From: Hyphomicrobiales bacterium
Lineage (GTDB): Bacteria > Pseudomonadota > Alphaproteobacteria > Rhizobiales > Rhizobiaceae
Assembly (NCBI GenBank): GCA_900470155.1
Contig: UBZT01000004.1
Span: 124,001 to 188,000 of the forward strand
Direction: 5' to 3'
DNA: 64,000 nucleotides
Position 1 is the first letter of the stretch, and the number at the start of each line of letters is the position of its first letter. The position numbers were made by a program, and so were the translations under genes. This document shows, piece after piece, positions 31,024 through 39,934 of the stretch. The notes below the pieces were generated by a model, which was not told the origin of the DNA, ran no database searches, and was given only the letters and a program-made list of their open reading frames with translations.

Positions 31024-31048
31024 GGGCGGCGTTTGCCGCCCTTTTTTT
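31024..31048 (+). terminator. Strong Rho-independent terminator
   Basis: GGGCGGC pairs perfectly with GCCGCCC around a GTTT loop (31024-31041), followed by seven Ts. It ends whatever is transcribed from 30.9 kb, since 215 bases separate it from the stop of the acetoacetyl-CoA synthetase gene. Confidence 0.88.
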
Positions 31049-31076
31049 ATGTCCGCACGACCGGACATTCGATCCG

Positions 31077-32756
31077 TCAAGTGCGCGCGTCGAGCGAGCG
31101 CGAGACCAGGATGACCGGGATCAAGCCCGCCAGTATGATGATCAGCGCCGCCACGGAGCTGTCCTGCGCCATGCCGCGCGAGGCATCCTCATAGACAAGC
31201 GTCGCCAGCGTGTTGAAGTTGAACGGTCGAAGCAGGATCGTCGCCGACAATTCCTTCAGGGTCTCGATGAACACCAGAAGCGCGGCGGTCAGCACCGCGG
31301 GCCTGAGATTGGGCAAAAGTACTTCGCGCAGGGTCTGCAGTCCGGAGCGGCCCAGCGTGCGCGACGCCATGTCGAGATGCGGCGAGAGCTTCTGGAAACC
31401 GGCATCGATCGTGCCTTCCGCCATGGTCAGGAACCGAACGGTATAGGCATAGACGATGGCAAACCCCGTACCCGACAGCAGAAGCCCGGTCGAAATGCCA
31501 AGATGCGCGCGCAGAAAGCCGTCGACCGCATTGTCGAACGCGGCAAGCGGGATCAGCACGCCGATGCCGAGCACGGTGCCGGGGATGCCATAGCCGAGCG
31601 AGGCAAGCCGACTCGCACCGGTCGCCAGCCGCGAGCGGTCGCTGCGGGCTGCATAGGACAAGACGAAGGCCAGGATCACCGTCAGGATGGCGGCAGACGA
31701 CGAGACCAGCGCGGAGTTCCACAAAGCCTTGATCAACCGCGGCTCCAGGAAGCCGTCGAGGCGGCGCAGCGCAAAACCGCCCATGACGATAACCGGGATA
31801 ACGAAACCAACCAGGATGGGCATGGTGCAAAACAACGTGGCAAAGAAGCCGCGGGCGCCGACAAGCGGCAGCCGCACCGCATCGGCAACGACGGCCGTGG
31901 TCTTGTGGCTGGAATAACGCTGGCGTTTGCGGGCATGGCGTTCGACCAGCAGCAGCAGCGCCACGAAGATCAGCATGACGCAGGCGATCTGCGCCGCACC
32001 CGCCAGACTGCCGCGGTTGAGCCAGGTGTCGAAGATCGAAAATGTCAGCGTCTGCACACCGAGATATTCCACAGCCCCGATATCGTTCAGCGTTTCCATC
32101 ATCACCAGGGTCAGCCCGATCATGATCGCCGGCCGTGCCATCGGGATCTGCACCTTGGCAAACACCCGCAAAGGCCCGGCACCCAGCGTGCGGGCGACAT
32201 CGGCCGCGGCACGCCCCTGCATCAGGAACATCGAGCGGCAGGCGAGATAGACATAGGGGTAGAGCACCGCCGACATGACCAGCACGGCGCCACCCAGCGA
32301 GCGAACGTCGAAGAAACTGTAGTCCCGCGCCGTCTTGAAGCCGAAGATCGAGCGGTAGAGCGTCTGCACCGGCCCGGTGAAATCGAGAAACTCCCCGAAG
32401 GCATAGGCCGCCAGATAGGACGGGATGGCGAGCGGCAGCACCAGGGCCGGAGACAGCCAGCGGCGAAGGGGAAAGTCGCAAGCCGCGACCAGCCAGGCGG
32501 TGCCGATGCCGAAAAGCGCGGTCACGGCGCCGGTCAGGACCAGCAGCCACAGGGTCTGCAAACCGGCCCGCGGCACCACATTCATCAGCATGTGCTGCCA
32601 GTTCTCGACATCGCCGGAAAAGCCGATGACAAAAATGGCAGCGATCGGCATGAACACCACGGCGGCAACGACCACGGCCGCCTTGGTGGCGGCGCCGATC
32701 CCGCCGCGGGCGGGCTTCATCCGAGGGGTGGCGAGCGGGCGCACGTCAGAGACCAA
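31077..32756 (-). CDS. Ferric iron ABC transporter permease (fused two-domain, FbpB/SfuB type)
   Basis: The 559-residue inner-membrane protein is a duplicated permease with about 12 helices. Each half has an ATPase-docking EAA-type loop: RAAADVARTLGAGPLRVFAKVQIPM near residue 185 and GFQKLSPHLDMASRTLGRSGLQ near 455. This fused form is the one used by periplasmic-binding-protein Fe(3+) importers. The binding protein (51.7 kb) is 19 kb away and no ATPase gene is adjacent, so the transporter parts are scattered or this permease has another partner. The substrate is inferred from family. A palindrome ATGTCCG with CGGACAT (31049-31068) follows the stop. Confidence 0.88.
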   Translation of the reverse strand: MVSDVRPLATPRMKPARGGIGAATKAAVVVAAVVFMPIAAIFVIGFSGDVENWQHMLMNVVPRAGLQTLWLLVLTGAVTALFGIGTAWLVAACDFPLRRWLSPALVLPLAIPSYLAAYAFGEFLDFTGPVQTLYRSIFGFKTARDYSFFDVRSLGGAVLVMSAVLYPYVYLACRSMFLMQGRAAADVARTLGAGPLRVFAKVQIPMARPAIMIGLTLVMMETLNDIGAVEYLGVQTLTFSIFDTWLNRGSLAGAAQIACVMLIFVALLLLVERHARKRQRYSSHKTTAVVADAVRLPLVGARGFFATLFCTMPILVGFVIPVIVMGGFALRRLDGFLEPRLIKALWNSALVSSSAAILTVILAFVLSYAARSDRSRLATGASRLASLGYGIPGTVLGIGVLIPLAAFDNAVDGFLRAHLGISTGLLLSGTGFAIVYAYTVRFLTMAEGTIDAGFQKLSPHLDMASRTLGRSGLQTLREVLLPNLRPAVLTAALLVFIETLKELSATILLRPFNFNTLATLVYEDASRGMAQDSSVAALIIILAGLIPVILVSRSLDART

Positions 32757-32853
32757 TCTGTCTGTCCTTGCGAAAGCGAAACTGGGTTTTCTCTAGCCGA
32801 AAGGCCGCGCAAAGGAAACGGGCACCTTGGCGCACGGCCATCCCGCCCAGTTT

Positions 32854-33501
32854 TCAGGCTTTGGCCGAGGCCAGGCTTTCGCTTATCAGCCGAACACCGA
32901 GCGCGCCCATGACGGCGCCGGCCGCACGGTCGATCCAGCGCTTGAAGCGTAGATAGACGGCCTGTGAGCGCCTGGCGGAAAACGCCAGTGCGACGATGGC
33001 ATACCAGCCGGCTTCGACGAGGAAGATCGCGGGCGGCAGGATCAACAGCACGGGGGTCGGCGGATTGGCCGGCATCAGGGCGGCAAAGATGCTGGCATAG
33101 ACCACGGCGGTCTTCGGATTGCTGATCTGGGTTGCGAAGGCGATCGCCAGGCAGCCGAGCGCCGAGCGGCCGTCATAGGCGCCGGTGCCGACATCGGTCA
33201 GCGGCTGGCTGGCTCCCTGCCAGATCCGGATGCCGAGATAGACGAGATAGACGCCGCCGAGAACCTTGAGCGTCAGATAGAGCCAGCCCACCTGCTGTAT
33301 GAGGGCGGTCAGGCCTGCGAGCGCCAGCGTCGCAAAGAGCGCACCGCCCAGGCCCATGCCGATCGCGGCGGCAAGACCGTGCAGGCGAGAGCGCGAGATG
33401 GAGAGGCGTGACACGAGGATGAAACTCGGCCCGGGGCTCATCGCGCCGATCGCGATGGCGGCGAGAATGCTGAAAAGCGTGGCAGTGAGCGTGAGGGTCA
33501 T
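32854..33501 (-). CDS. LysE/RhtB-family amino acid exporter
   Basis: The 215-residue membrane protein has the LysE-family start (ILAAIAIGAMSPGPSFILVSRLSIS, with the conserved GPSF), then a GLAAAIGMGLGGALFATLALAGL helix and QISNPKTAVVYASIFAALMP, a conserved family stretch. About six helices are predicted and the length is standard. Such proteins export amino acids or related metabolites, but substrate cannot be told. It stands between the iron permease and the PdhS-like kinase on the same strand, with gaps of about 100 and 150 bases. Confidence 0.9.
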   Translation of the reverse strand: MTLTLTATLFSILAAIAIGAMSPGPSFILVSRLSISRSRLHGLAAAIGMGLGGALFATLALAGLTALIQQVGWLYLTLKVLGGVYLVYLGIRIWQGASQPLTDVGTGAYDGRSALGCLAIAFATQISNPKTAVVYASIFAALMPANPPTPVLLILPPAIFLVEAGWYAIVALAFSARRSQAVYLRFKRWIDRAAGAVMGALGVRLISESLASAKA

Positions 33502-33647
33502 GGGCGCAGTCCTTCTGTCGGAGCAAGTGCCCAGGCGCGCGGCGGTCGGTCGATCCGCGCTCCCCGATGGTGATCCATCTCCCTGAGCCAGTCACGCGGA
33601 CAGCGCAACAGTCCTTTGATTCCGCCGAGATTGCAAGATGCGCCGTC

Positions 33648-36600
33648 TTAGTCGGCCAGCACGCGCGGCGAGGGGAAGCTCACCTCGACCAGCGTGCCTT
33701 CGTTCGGCGCAGACGAGATGGCAAAGCTGGCGCGGTTGGCGTCGACCATCGCCTTGGTCAGCGGCAGGCCGAGGCCGGTGCCGTCGCCGCGGTTGCGCGG
33801 GCTGCCGGTCGAGACCTGGCGGAAAGGCTTCATCGCCTGTTCCAGCTCGGTGCGCGACATGCCGATGCCGGTGTCGCGGATCCTCAGCGCCACGCTGCCA
33901 TTGGCTTCATAGGCCGTCGAGACGATGATCTGGCCGCCGGACGGGGTAAACCGGATGGCATTGGCCAGGATGTTCAATACGATCTGCTTGATCGAGCGGC
34001 TGTCGGCCACGACGCTCGGCACGGCCTGCGACAGGGCGGTGCGAATGATCACCCGCTGGCTGTTGGCCTGTGGCTGGATGATCGACACGGCTGCCTGCAC
34101 GGTCTCGTTGAGGCCGACGGCGGCAAAATCGAGGTCCATCTCGCCGGCTTCGATCTTGGAAATGTCGAGCAGGTCGTTGACGATGTCGAGCACATGGCGA
34201 CCCGAGCGCACGATGTCATGGGCATATTCGCCGTAGCGCGGATGGCCGACCGGGCCGAAATGTTCGTTGGCCATCATGTCGGCAAAGCCAATGATCGCAT
34301 TCAGCGGCGTGCGGATTTCATGGCTGACCCGGGCGAGGAAGTCGGTCTTGTGGGCATTGGCGGTTTCGGCCGCGCGCTTGGCGTTGCGCAACTCTTCTTC
34401 CGTGCGTTTCCATTGGGTGATGTCGCGGATGACCACGCAGAAACCGTTCGACGAGGTCAGCTTGCCGATCGTCATGAACAGCGGCAGGAAGCCGCCGGAG
34501 GCCTCACGGCCGATCACTTCGCGGCCGTCGTTCAGAACGCTCGCAACACCATGGCCGGCAAGGCCGCTCAGATAGTCGAGGATCGACTTCTGGCTTTCAT
34601 GGGCAAACAGCATGACAAACGGTTTGCCGCGCGTTTCCAGGTCGTCGAAATTGAACAGGGCGCTGGCGGCCCGGTTCATCGAGCGGATATCGCCATCGGC
34701 ATCGAGGATCACCACGCCATCGGTCGCGGTCTCGAGGATCGAGCGCATTTCCTCGACCTCGACCCGGAGGCGCGCAGCCTCTCCGGCTTGGGCCGCCGTC
34801 ATTTCCGGCTGCGCCGGCGTCGGGCGTGCCGCTTCCGGCTGTACGATCAGCGCCAGCATCAGGGCGCTCGCATCCTCGAACCGCACCGACTGCAACCGCG
34901 CGGTGACCGGCACCAGCGTATCGTCGGCCCGCACAGCCACGACCCGGCCGGCCTGATCGCCGCTCGCATCCAGATCCTGGCGCTGGATCAATGCGTCGAG
35001 ACCGCCCGATTGCTCCAGTTCCTCCAGCGAAGCATAGCCGGTCAGCGAGAAGAATTCCGGATTGGCATGGATCAGCCTGTCGCCGACATGCACGAGAAGG
35101 GCGACCGGCATCAGGTCGACGATGTCGGCCGTCAGGCTCTTTTCCTTCTTCAGCGGCAGGCCTTCAAGCAGCGGCGCGGCCGGCTGTTCACGCTCGATGC
35201 GCGGCGCGTCGAATTGATCCGCCGGCGTCGACGATGCTTCCGGCATGTCTGGCGGGACCGCTGCCGGGACCATTGCGTCGGCTTGGGCTTTGGCCGGCTC
35301 CGGCGCGCTTTCGCTTGTCTTTGCCTGCAGGCTTTCGCCCAGCGATTCCTCGACCTTGGCACGCAGGCCCATCGGATCAAGCTTGCGGGCGATCTCGCGG
35401 AATGCGGCCTGCTCGCCGGGGGTCAGGCCCTCGCGGCTACGGTTGCGATGCTCTTCCAGTTGCACGATCTTTTCCGGCCGAACGACCGGGCGAACCGGCT
35501 CCATGATGCGCAGCACCGGCGGTTCGACCGAGCGGAACGGCGTCGACGGGATCAGGCTGAGCGGCCTCGTCTGGTCATTTGTCTGGTCCTTCGGATCGAC
35601 GTCATCCGCGATCGGCTCCGCCGCGTCATTGTCGGTCTCCGGCCCGTCCGCAGGCTCGGATTGACTGTCATCGCTGGCGGCGACAACGATATCCATCTCG
35701 CCGTTTTCAACACCAAGCTCCGCCAGATCCTCGACCGCAGTCTCGGCCGCCTCGGCTTCACCGAATTCCTCGGGCGCCTCATCCAGCGCTTCGGCCTGGG
35801 CATCGAGGAGTTCGGGCGTCTCGTCGGCGAACCGGTAGGCGCGGAATTCGTCCTCGTCTTCCTCAACGACCGTCTCGGGCGCAGCACCGGCGAAAACCGC
35901 CGGCTCGTCCTGCAGCACTGCGGCCTCGGGCGCTTGCGGCACGAAGGTCAGGCCGGTGGCATGCGGATCTTCAACCGCGTCGCCGACCCGCACGATGCCG
36001 AAGCCGCGAAAGCCGTCGAAATCGCGGTTGCGCGTATAGGTCGGCAGGGCGGCCAGATCGACGGGAACCATCAGGCTGGTGCCTTCGGCCGGCCAGTAGA
36101 TCGTCTTGCCGGACCAGGTGTCGCGCTTTTTCAGCAATTCGCCGATCTTGCCGTCGGGGTCGAGATTGAACAGGGCGGCGAGATCGGAAAAGGCAACGCC
36201 ATTGATATCGGCCGCATGCGGGCCGACGGCCTCGGCAAATTCGCCGGAGACCTCGCTGAAACGGCCCTCCGCATCGATCTTCCAGACAAAGCGCGAGGCG
36301 CGACGGTCACGCGAGAAGATAAAGGCGCGGTCATCCGAAACGCTGTCATCCGCAACGCTGTCGTCATCGGACTGTTGTGCGGGCAGTGAATCCGCTTGCA
36401 GCGATCCCGCGGGCAGTGAATCGATGGCGATCGGCTCCCCCGGCAGGTCTGCGGGGGCCGGCATGAACGCGTCCCCGACAGGCGCGCGCACGCCTGAATG
36501 CTCGGCTGTTTCCACGGCTTCGGCAAAGGCTGCCTCTTCGCGCGATGCATCGTCGCCTATGGCCGTGTCTGCGGACGCACTGGCCGCAAGGTCCGTGTCG

Positions 36601-38075
36601 GTCGCCTGCGCCGGTTCTTCAGCCTCAACCGCGTCGACGGAACCGATCTCGGCCTGGGCGGCGATCTCATCGATTGGCGCGATGGCATCGGCCGCGGCTT
36701 CGGCTGAAACCAGCTCGCCCGTCACGCCTTCGCCCGTCACGCGATCGTCTGCCAGCTGTTCGTCCGCGGCTTCGTCATTTGCCGGTTCTTCGACGGCCGT
36801 TTCCGCGCCGGCCGGGTCGTCGGCAACCGGCTGATCATTTGCCGGTTCCGCGCCAAACTCTTCGATCGGGCCGAGTGCATCGGCCTCGATCTGTTCGGCC
36901 GAGACTTCGATTTCCTCGATCGTGCCGATTGCGGCAATCACGCTGTCGAAGGGCGCAGAGGCAAAGCCACCGGTATCGGTTGCCGGGGGCAGGGCGTCGA
37001 TGGCCTCGGCCCGGGCGGCCTCTTCGGCCATGTCGGTTGCAAAGTCCGTGGCAATCCCCTCAGCCGGCCTGTCGGCATCGACGAACGGCGCTGCGTCAAC
37101 CGGTTCGAAAGTCGCTGCGTTTGCCAGATCCGGGTTCACGACATCTTCGGTGATCGCCACAGCACGATCCGCTGCGGGTTCGCCGGTCACATCAAGGGCG
37201 CTGACAGTCTCTTCGACGGCAAGCACTGCGATGGCCGGCTCCGCCGTGGCGGGCTCGGGTGCTTCGACCTCAACCGCTGCGGTCTCTTCGACGACAGCTG
37301 CCTGCGCCACCTCTGCCTGTACCGCTTCTGCCTGCGCCACATCTGTCAGGCTGGCAGGCTCGGCAAAATCGGCGCTCGGGTCCATCTGGCCGAGAATGGT
37401 TTCGACGGCAAACAGCAGATGCAGCGCCGGCGCGTCCGAGATCTTGCCGATCGCCGCCGGCAGATAGCCACGGCCCGTCGGGATCGGCCGCTTGACCAGC
37501 CGGTCGCTCTCGCCCGATGTCAGCTTGACCAGGGTCCTGGCCGTATGCGCGGTAATGCCGAGGGCGGCGAACTGGCCGGACGAGGCGACTACCTGGCCGT
37601 CGCCATCAAACACCGCCATATGCGTGTCGGGATCGTCGAAGCCGGCCATCAGCTCCTGCGCCAGTTCCACGAGGCTGGCCGGCTTGCCGATCGGCGGGAT
37701 CGCCACCAGCACGACCGGTTCGCCGCGCCGGATCTCGACGAGTTCGGCCACCGCCGTCACCGGCACCTTCTGGAAGCCCGACGTGATGCGCAGCATCAGG
37801 TTGCGGCTGTCGCCGGTCTTTGCCAGTTGCCGTGCTGCCGCCTCGATCTGGCGAAACGTCACATCGCTGCGGTTCGGCCCTTCCTCGAGAAAATCATAGA
37901 TCGAGGCGCTGCCGAAAAAGCGCGCCCCGGCGCCATTGGTCCACAATACCCGTTCCAGCTTTGGCGAAAACACCATCAGCGCTTCGCCGCGCGAAAGCCG
38001 CGGGCGGATCTTGTCGTTCACGGCGACATCGATGAATGGGTATTGGGCTGGCATCAGCGGACCTGTCGTTTCCAT
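33648..38075 (-). CDS. Very large PAS-domain histidine kinase, PdhS-like
   Basis: The 1475-residue protein has no membrane helix. The order is an N-terminal PAS-like region (about 20-160), a long Ala/Glu/Asp-rich disordered stretch (about 230-560), a second sensory region (about 575-670), another acidic stretch (about 730-860), a helical segment, PAS domains near 990-1230 (PEFFSLTGYASLEEL; ILDADGDIRSMNRAASALF), then the dimerisation helix with phospho-His in RVSHEIRTPLNAIIGFADMM near 1250 and an HATPase domain (GDGTGLGLPLTKAMVDA). The segment HFGPVGHPRYGEYAHDIVRSGRHVLD matches the PdhS/DivJ/PleC group that controls DivK and polar development. GAAGG precedes the ATG at 38075; a TTG start 15 bases upstream has none. 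Confidence 0.85.
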   Translation of the reverse strand: METTGPLMPAQYPFIDVAVNDKIRPRLSRGEALMVFSPKLERVLWTNGAGARFFGSASIYDFLEEGPNRSDVTFRQIEAAARQLAKTGDSRNLMLRITSGFQKVPVTAVAELVEIRRGEPVVLVAIPPIGKPASLVELAQELMAGFDDPDTHMAVFDGDGQVVASSGQFAALGITAHTARTLVKLTSGESDRLVKRPIPTGRGYLPAAIGKISDAPALHLLFAVETILGQMDPSADFAEPASLTDVAQAEAVQAEVAQAAVVEETAAVEVEAPEPATAEPAIAVLAVEETVSALDVTGEPAADRAVAITEDVVNPDLANAATFEPVDAAPFVDADRPAEGIATDFATDMAEEAARAEAIDALPPATDTGGFASAPFDSVIAAIGTIEEIEVSAEQIEADALGPIEEFGAEPANDQPVADDPAGAETAVEEPANDEAADEQLADDRVTGEGVTGELVSAEAAADAIAPIDEIAAQAEIGSVDAVEAEEPAQATDTDLAASASADTAIGDDASREEAAFAEAVETAEHSGVRAPVGDAFMPAPADLPGEPIAIDSLPAGSLQADSLPAQQSDDDSVADDSVSDDRAFIFSRDRRASRFVWKIDAEGRFSEVSGEFAEAVGPHAADINGVAFSDLAALFNLDPDGKIGELLKKRDTWSGKTIYWPAEGTSLMVPVDLAALPTYTRNRDFDGFRGFGIVRVGDAVEDPHATGLTFVPQAPEAAVLQDEPAVFAGAAPETVVEEDEDEFRAYRFADETPELLDAQAEALDEAPEEFGEAEAAETAVEDLAELGVENGEMDIVVAASDDSQSEPADGPETDNDAAEPIADDVDPKDQTNDQTRPLSLIPSTPFRSVEPPVLRIMEPVRPVVRPEKIVQLEEHRNRSREGLTPGEQAAFREIARKLDPMGLRAKVEESLGESLQAKTSESAPEPAKAQADAMVPAAVPPDMPEASSTPADQFDAPRIEREQPAAPLLEGLPLKKEKSLTADIVDLMPVALLVHVGDRLIHANPEFFSLTGYASLEELEQSGGLDALIQRQDLDASGDQAGRVVAVRADDTLVPVTARLQSVRFEDASALMLALIVQPEAARPTPAQPEMTAAQAGEAARLRVEVEEMRSILETATDGVVILDADGDIRSMNRAASALFNFDDLETRGKPFVMLFAHESQKSILDYLSGLAGHGVASVLNDGREVIGREASGGFLPLFMTIGKLTSSNGFCVVIRDITQWKRTEEELRNAKRAAETANAHKTDFLARVSHEIRTPLNAIIGFADMMANEHFGPVGHPRYGEYAHDIVRSGRHVLDIVNDLLDISKIEAGEMDLDFAAVGLNETVQAAVSIIQPQANSQRVIIRTALSQAVPSVVADSRSIKQIVLNILANAIRFTPSGGQIIVSTAYEANGSVALRIRDTGIGMSRTELEQAMKPFRQVSTGSPRNRGDGTGLGLPLTKAMVDANRASFAISSAPNEGTLVEVSFPSPRVLAD

Positions 38076-38195
38076 TGCCTTCAGGCACAAATTAACAGAT
38101 TTTTAATAGCTAGCGAGACCCTCGGGGTCCAGCAATGCGGTTTTGTTTCGGAAGGTAAGGTTAATCCGCAAGCATGTTCGGCTGGAAAAATTCAT

Positions 38196-38243
38196 ATTGC
38201 ACTGCACAATAATATTGCAATGCACCATCGGCAGTGCTATATA
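38196..38243 (+). promoter_or_regulatory. Phasin promoter with paired ATTGCA-TGCAC boxes
   Basis: ATTGCACTGCAC (38196-38207) and ATTGCAATGCAC (38214-38225) are direct repeats 18 bases apart, just ahead of a TATATA -10-like block (38238-38243). A further AGTGCAA follows at about 38253. TGC/GCA-rich boxes are what the phasin repressor PhaR binds in other alphaproteobacteria. Operator role is inferred. Confidence 0.55.
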
Positions 38244-38302
38244 AGCAATATCAGTGCAAAAGAGGGGTCCGCAAAAACCCCACCAGATGAGGAAATGCGA
38301 TT

Positions 38303-38740
38303 ATGACCAAGGATATCTTCTCTTTCACCGCCTTCGATCCGTCCAAGATGCAGGAAAGCCTGCGTGACTTCGCCGAAAAGGGCGCTGCCCAGTCGAAGGA
38401 CGCTTACGCCAAGCTGAAGACCGCGACCGAAGAAGCGACCAAGACCGTCGAAGCCACCGTGCAGACCGCCCAGGCCGGCACTGTCGAGATCGGCCTCAAG
38501 GCCATCGACGCGCTGCGCACCAATGCCGAAATGTCGCTCGCCCACATGGAAGCGCTGCTCGGCGTCAAGTCGGTTGCCGAACTCGTCGAACTGCAGACCT
38601 CCTTCATCCGCAAGCAGGCTGAAGTGACGGTCGAACAGGCCAAGTCGATCCAGGAAACTGCCAAGAAGGTCGCCGAAACCGTGACCAAGCCAGGCAAGGA
38701 CGCCGCCGAAAAGGTCATGTCGACCTTCAAGGCCGCCTGA
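38303..38740 (+). CDS. Phasin family protein (polyhydroxybutyrate granule coat)
   Basis: The 145-residue protein is almost wholly helical and matches the phasin_2 family: KMQESLRDFAEKGAAQSKDAYAKLK, then EIGLKAIDALRTNAEMSLAHMEALLGVKSVAELVELQTSFIRKQ and a Lys/Glu-rich tail ending EKVMSTFKAA. Phasins coat storage granules and limit their size. GAGGAAATGCGATT precedes the ATG. It has its own terminator and a promoter with repeated boxes, so it is a single-gene unit. Codon use is strongly biased toward frequent codons, as for an abundant protein. Confidence 0.95.
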   Translation: MTKDIFSFTAFDPSKMQESLRDFAEKGAAQSKDAYAKLKTATEEATKTVEATVQTAQAGTVEIGLKAIDALRTNAEMSLAHMEALLGVKSVAELVELQTSFIRKQAEVTVEQAKSIQETAKKVAETVTKPGKDAAEKVMSTFKAA

Positions 38741-38777
38741 TCCAGCCGATCGGCACCATGATACTCTCAAGACGGAA

Positions 38778-38805
38778 GGGCCGGGCGCTTATGCCCGGCC
38801 CTTTT
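38778..38805 (+). terminator. Terminator after the phasin gene
   Basis: GGGCCGGGC pairs perfectly with GCCCGGCCC around GCTTAT (38778-38801), followed by four Ts. Confidence 0.88.
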
Positions 38806-38922
38806 CACATCCCAGCCTATTTTTGCATACCCAGCCTTTTCGCATTCCATGCAGAAAAGGCTTGAAAAAGATTCCGTCTGCTCGTATGTGACCCCTCGAC
38901 GGCGTCAGCGACGCGGTCATGT

Positions 38923-38999
38923 GCGGTTGTAGCTCAGTTGGTTAGAGCGCAGGTTTGTGGCACCTGAGGTCGGAGGTTCGAGACCCCCCAACCGTACCA
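38923..38999 (+). tRNA. tRNA-His (anticodon GTG)
   Basis: The 77-base gene includes encoded CCA. The D arm is GCTC/GAGC with AGTTGGTTA, the anticodon stem CAGGT/ACCTG encloses TTGTGGC with GTG at 34-36, and the T loop is TTCGAGA. The acceptor stem pairs GCGGTTG with CAACCGT (G1-U72 wobble) and the discriminator is A73. There is no encoded G-1 and C73, as known for alphaproteobacterial tRNA-His. The T stem reads GGAGG against CCCCC, which leaves an A-C mismatch in its centre. DNA just downstream looks accessory. Confidence 0.95.
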
Positions 39000-39071
39000 T
39001 TTTTCTCTACGATGACTTCAGATGGAATCAGCGGTTTGTGGCGTTGAAGCTGGCTGTAGCTTGCCGCGCGA

Positions 39072-39102
39072 AATCGGAATTTTGACACGCACAATCGGAA
39101 TT
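39072..39102. repeat. Short direct repeat AATCGGAATT
   Basis: Two copies of AATCGGAATT (39072-39081 and 39093-39102), 21 bases apart, in the non-coding 39000-39185 stretch downstream of tRNA-His. Spaced short repeats like these occur in transposon ends, so this may be a remnant of a mobile element. No transposase frame is nearby. Also in the stretch is GGTTTGTGGC (39031-39040), repeating ten bases of the tRNA anticodon region. Confidence 0.35.
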
Positions 39103-39185
39103 CCCTACTTTCGTTTTGGCCTGTCTGAGTTGACGTAAAAACTGGGCGAATGAGTTTGCCCCGCGCCTCATGATATGAAAAACCG

Positions 39186-39854
39186 TTATTTATTGGTGTT
39201 TTCTGGCCGGCGATGTGCCATTTGCCGTTCGTAGTGGGCAAGGTCCTCGATGGCATCTTGAACAACTGTATCCGCTAGGTCGAGACGCATCACAAAGTCG
39301 GACCACTCGGCGGATGACCGAATCAATTTGGAGAAATCAGTGATCTTGGTTCTCCATTCGGTGTTTTGTTTCGCCTCCATCAGCGCAGACACGACTCTAT
39401 AATTGTATACCTCCAACCAATATCTCCGGGCGACATTGGTGACTTGGTCAGCGCCCGCTTTACTACCGATCTCCTTGAGGAAGCCGCTTATGCGTAATGC
39501 ATATTCGTCTGCCTGGCCGCGCGTAAGCCCCCGCATCATAGTTGAAGCAAAGGCATGCTCAGACGCTATGCCCGCCCACAACTCTGCCATCTTCCTAAAC
39601 TCGACGATGGTAACCTGGGCTTCTTCAATTGTGCGTTCCAGTTCCGTGCGAAGTCCCTCCTTGCCCAAGGCAAAGACCTTTATGTCAGTGAGCCTTATCG
39701 CCAACATGCAGACGCTTGCTGCGACCAAGCTGGATAGTGCGCCATCGGCGCCATAGAAAGTCAGATAGCCAAACATGGTCAGAAAGCCGAAAGCGTAAAG
39801 CCCGACGATGAGGTTAAAAGCGTACTTTGCGATCCGCCCCAGTTTACCAAACAT
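39186..39854 (-). CDS. Unrecognised membrane protein with two N-terminal helices and a helical cytoplasmic domain
   Basis: The 222-residue protein starts at an ATG with AGGAGCTATT before it. Two membrane helices near residues 12-33 (FNLIVGLYAFGFLTMFGYL) and 38-56 (SSLVAASVCMLAIRL) are followed by a charged, mostly helical domain (LRTELERTIEEAQVTIVEFRKMAELW, then NVARRYWLEVYNYRVVSALMEA). There is no known catalytic motif. Base composition is clearly more AT-rich than neighbours and rare codons are common, consistent with recent transfer. It is transcribed after the 165-residue gene, 80 bases downstream. No function can be assigned. Confidence 0.75.
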   Translation of the reverse strand: MFGKLGRIAKYAFNLIVGLYAFGFLTMFGYLTFYGADGALSSLVAASVCMLAIRLTDIKVFALGKEGLRTELERTIEEAQVTIVEFRKMAELWAGIASEHAFASTMMRGLTRGQADEYALRISGFLKEIGSKAGADQVTNVARRYWLEVYNYRVVSALMEAKQNTEWRTKITDFSKLIRSSAEWSDFVMRLDLADTVVQDAIEDLAHYERQMAHRRPENTNK

Positions 39855-39934
39855 AATAGCTCCTGATGTTAGTCGATGCTAAGGGGAAGCGGTGCGGTAC
39901 CGCTAACTACTCGTCTTCACGCTTTGCGGGTCGT

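Noticed and set aside
31049..31068. ATGTCCG/CGGACAT hairpin as a terminator of the iron permease
   Set aside because: On the minus strand it is followed by A residues, not T, so it does not look like an intrinsic terminator.
33567..36389. Long plus-strand open frame opposite the PdhS-like kinase (940 residues)
   Set aside because: The kinase frame has real domains and the antisense product has shadow-like composition; GC-rich DNA often leaves such frames open.
38942..39265. A 107-residue open frame on the minus strand across the tRNA-His gene
   Set aside because: It overlaps the tRNA and lacks a plausible start; the composition is that of a chance frame.
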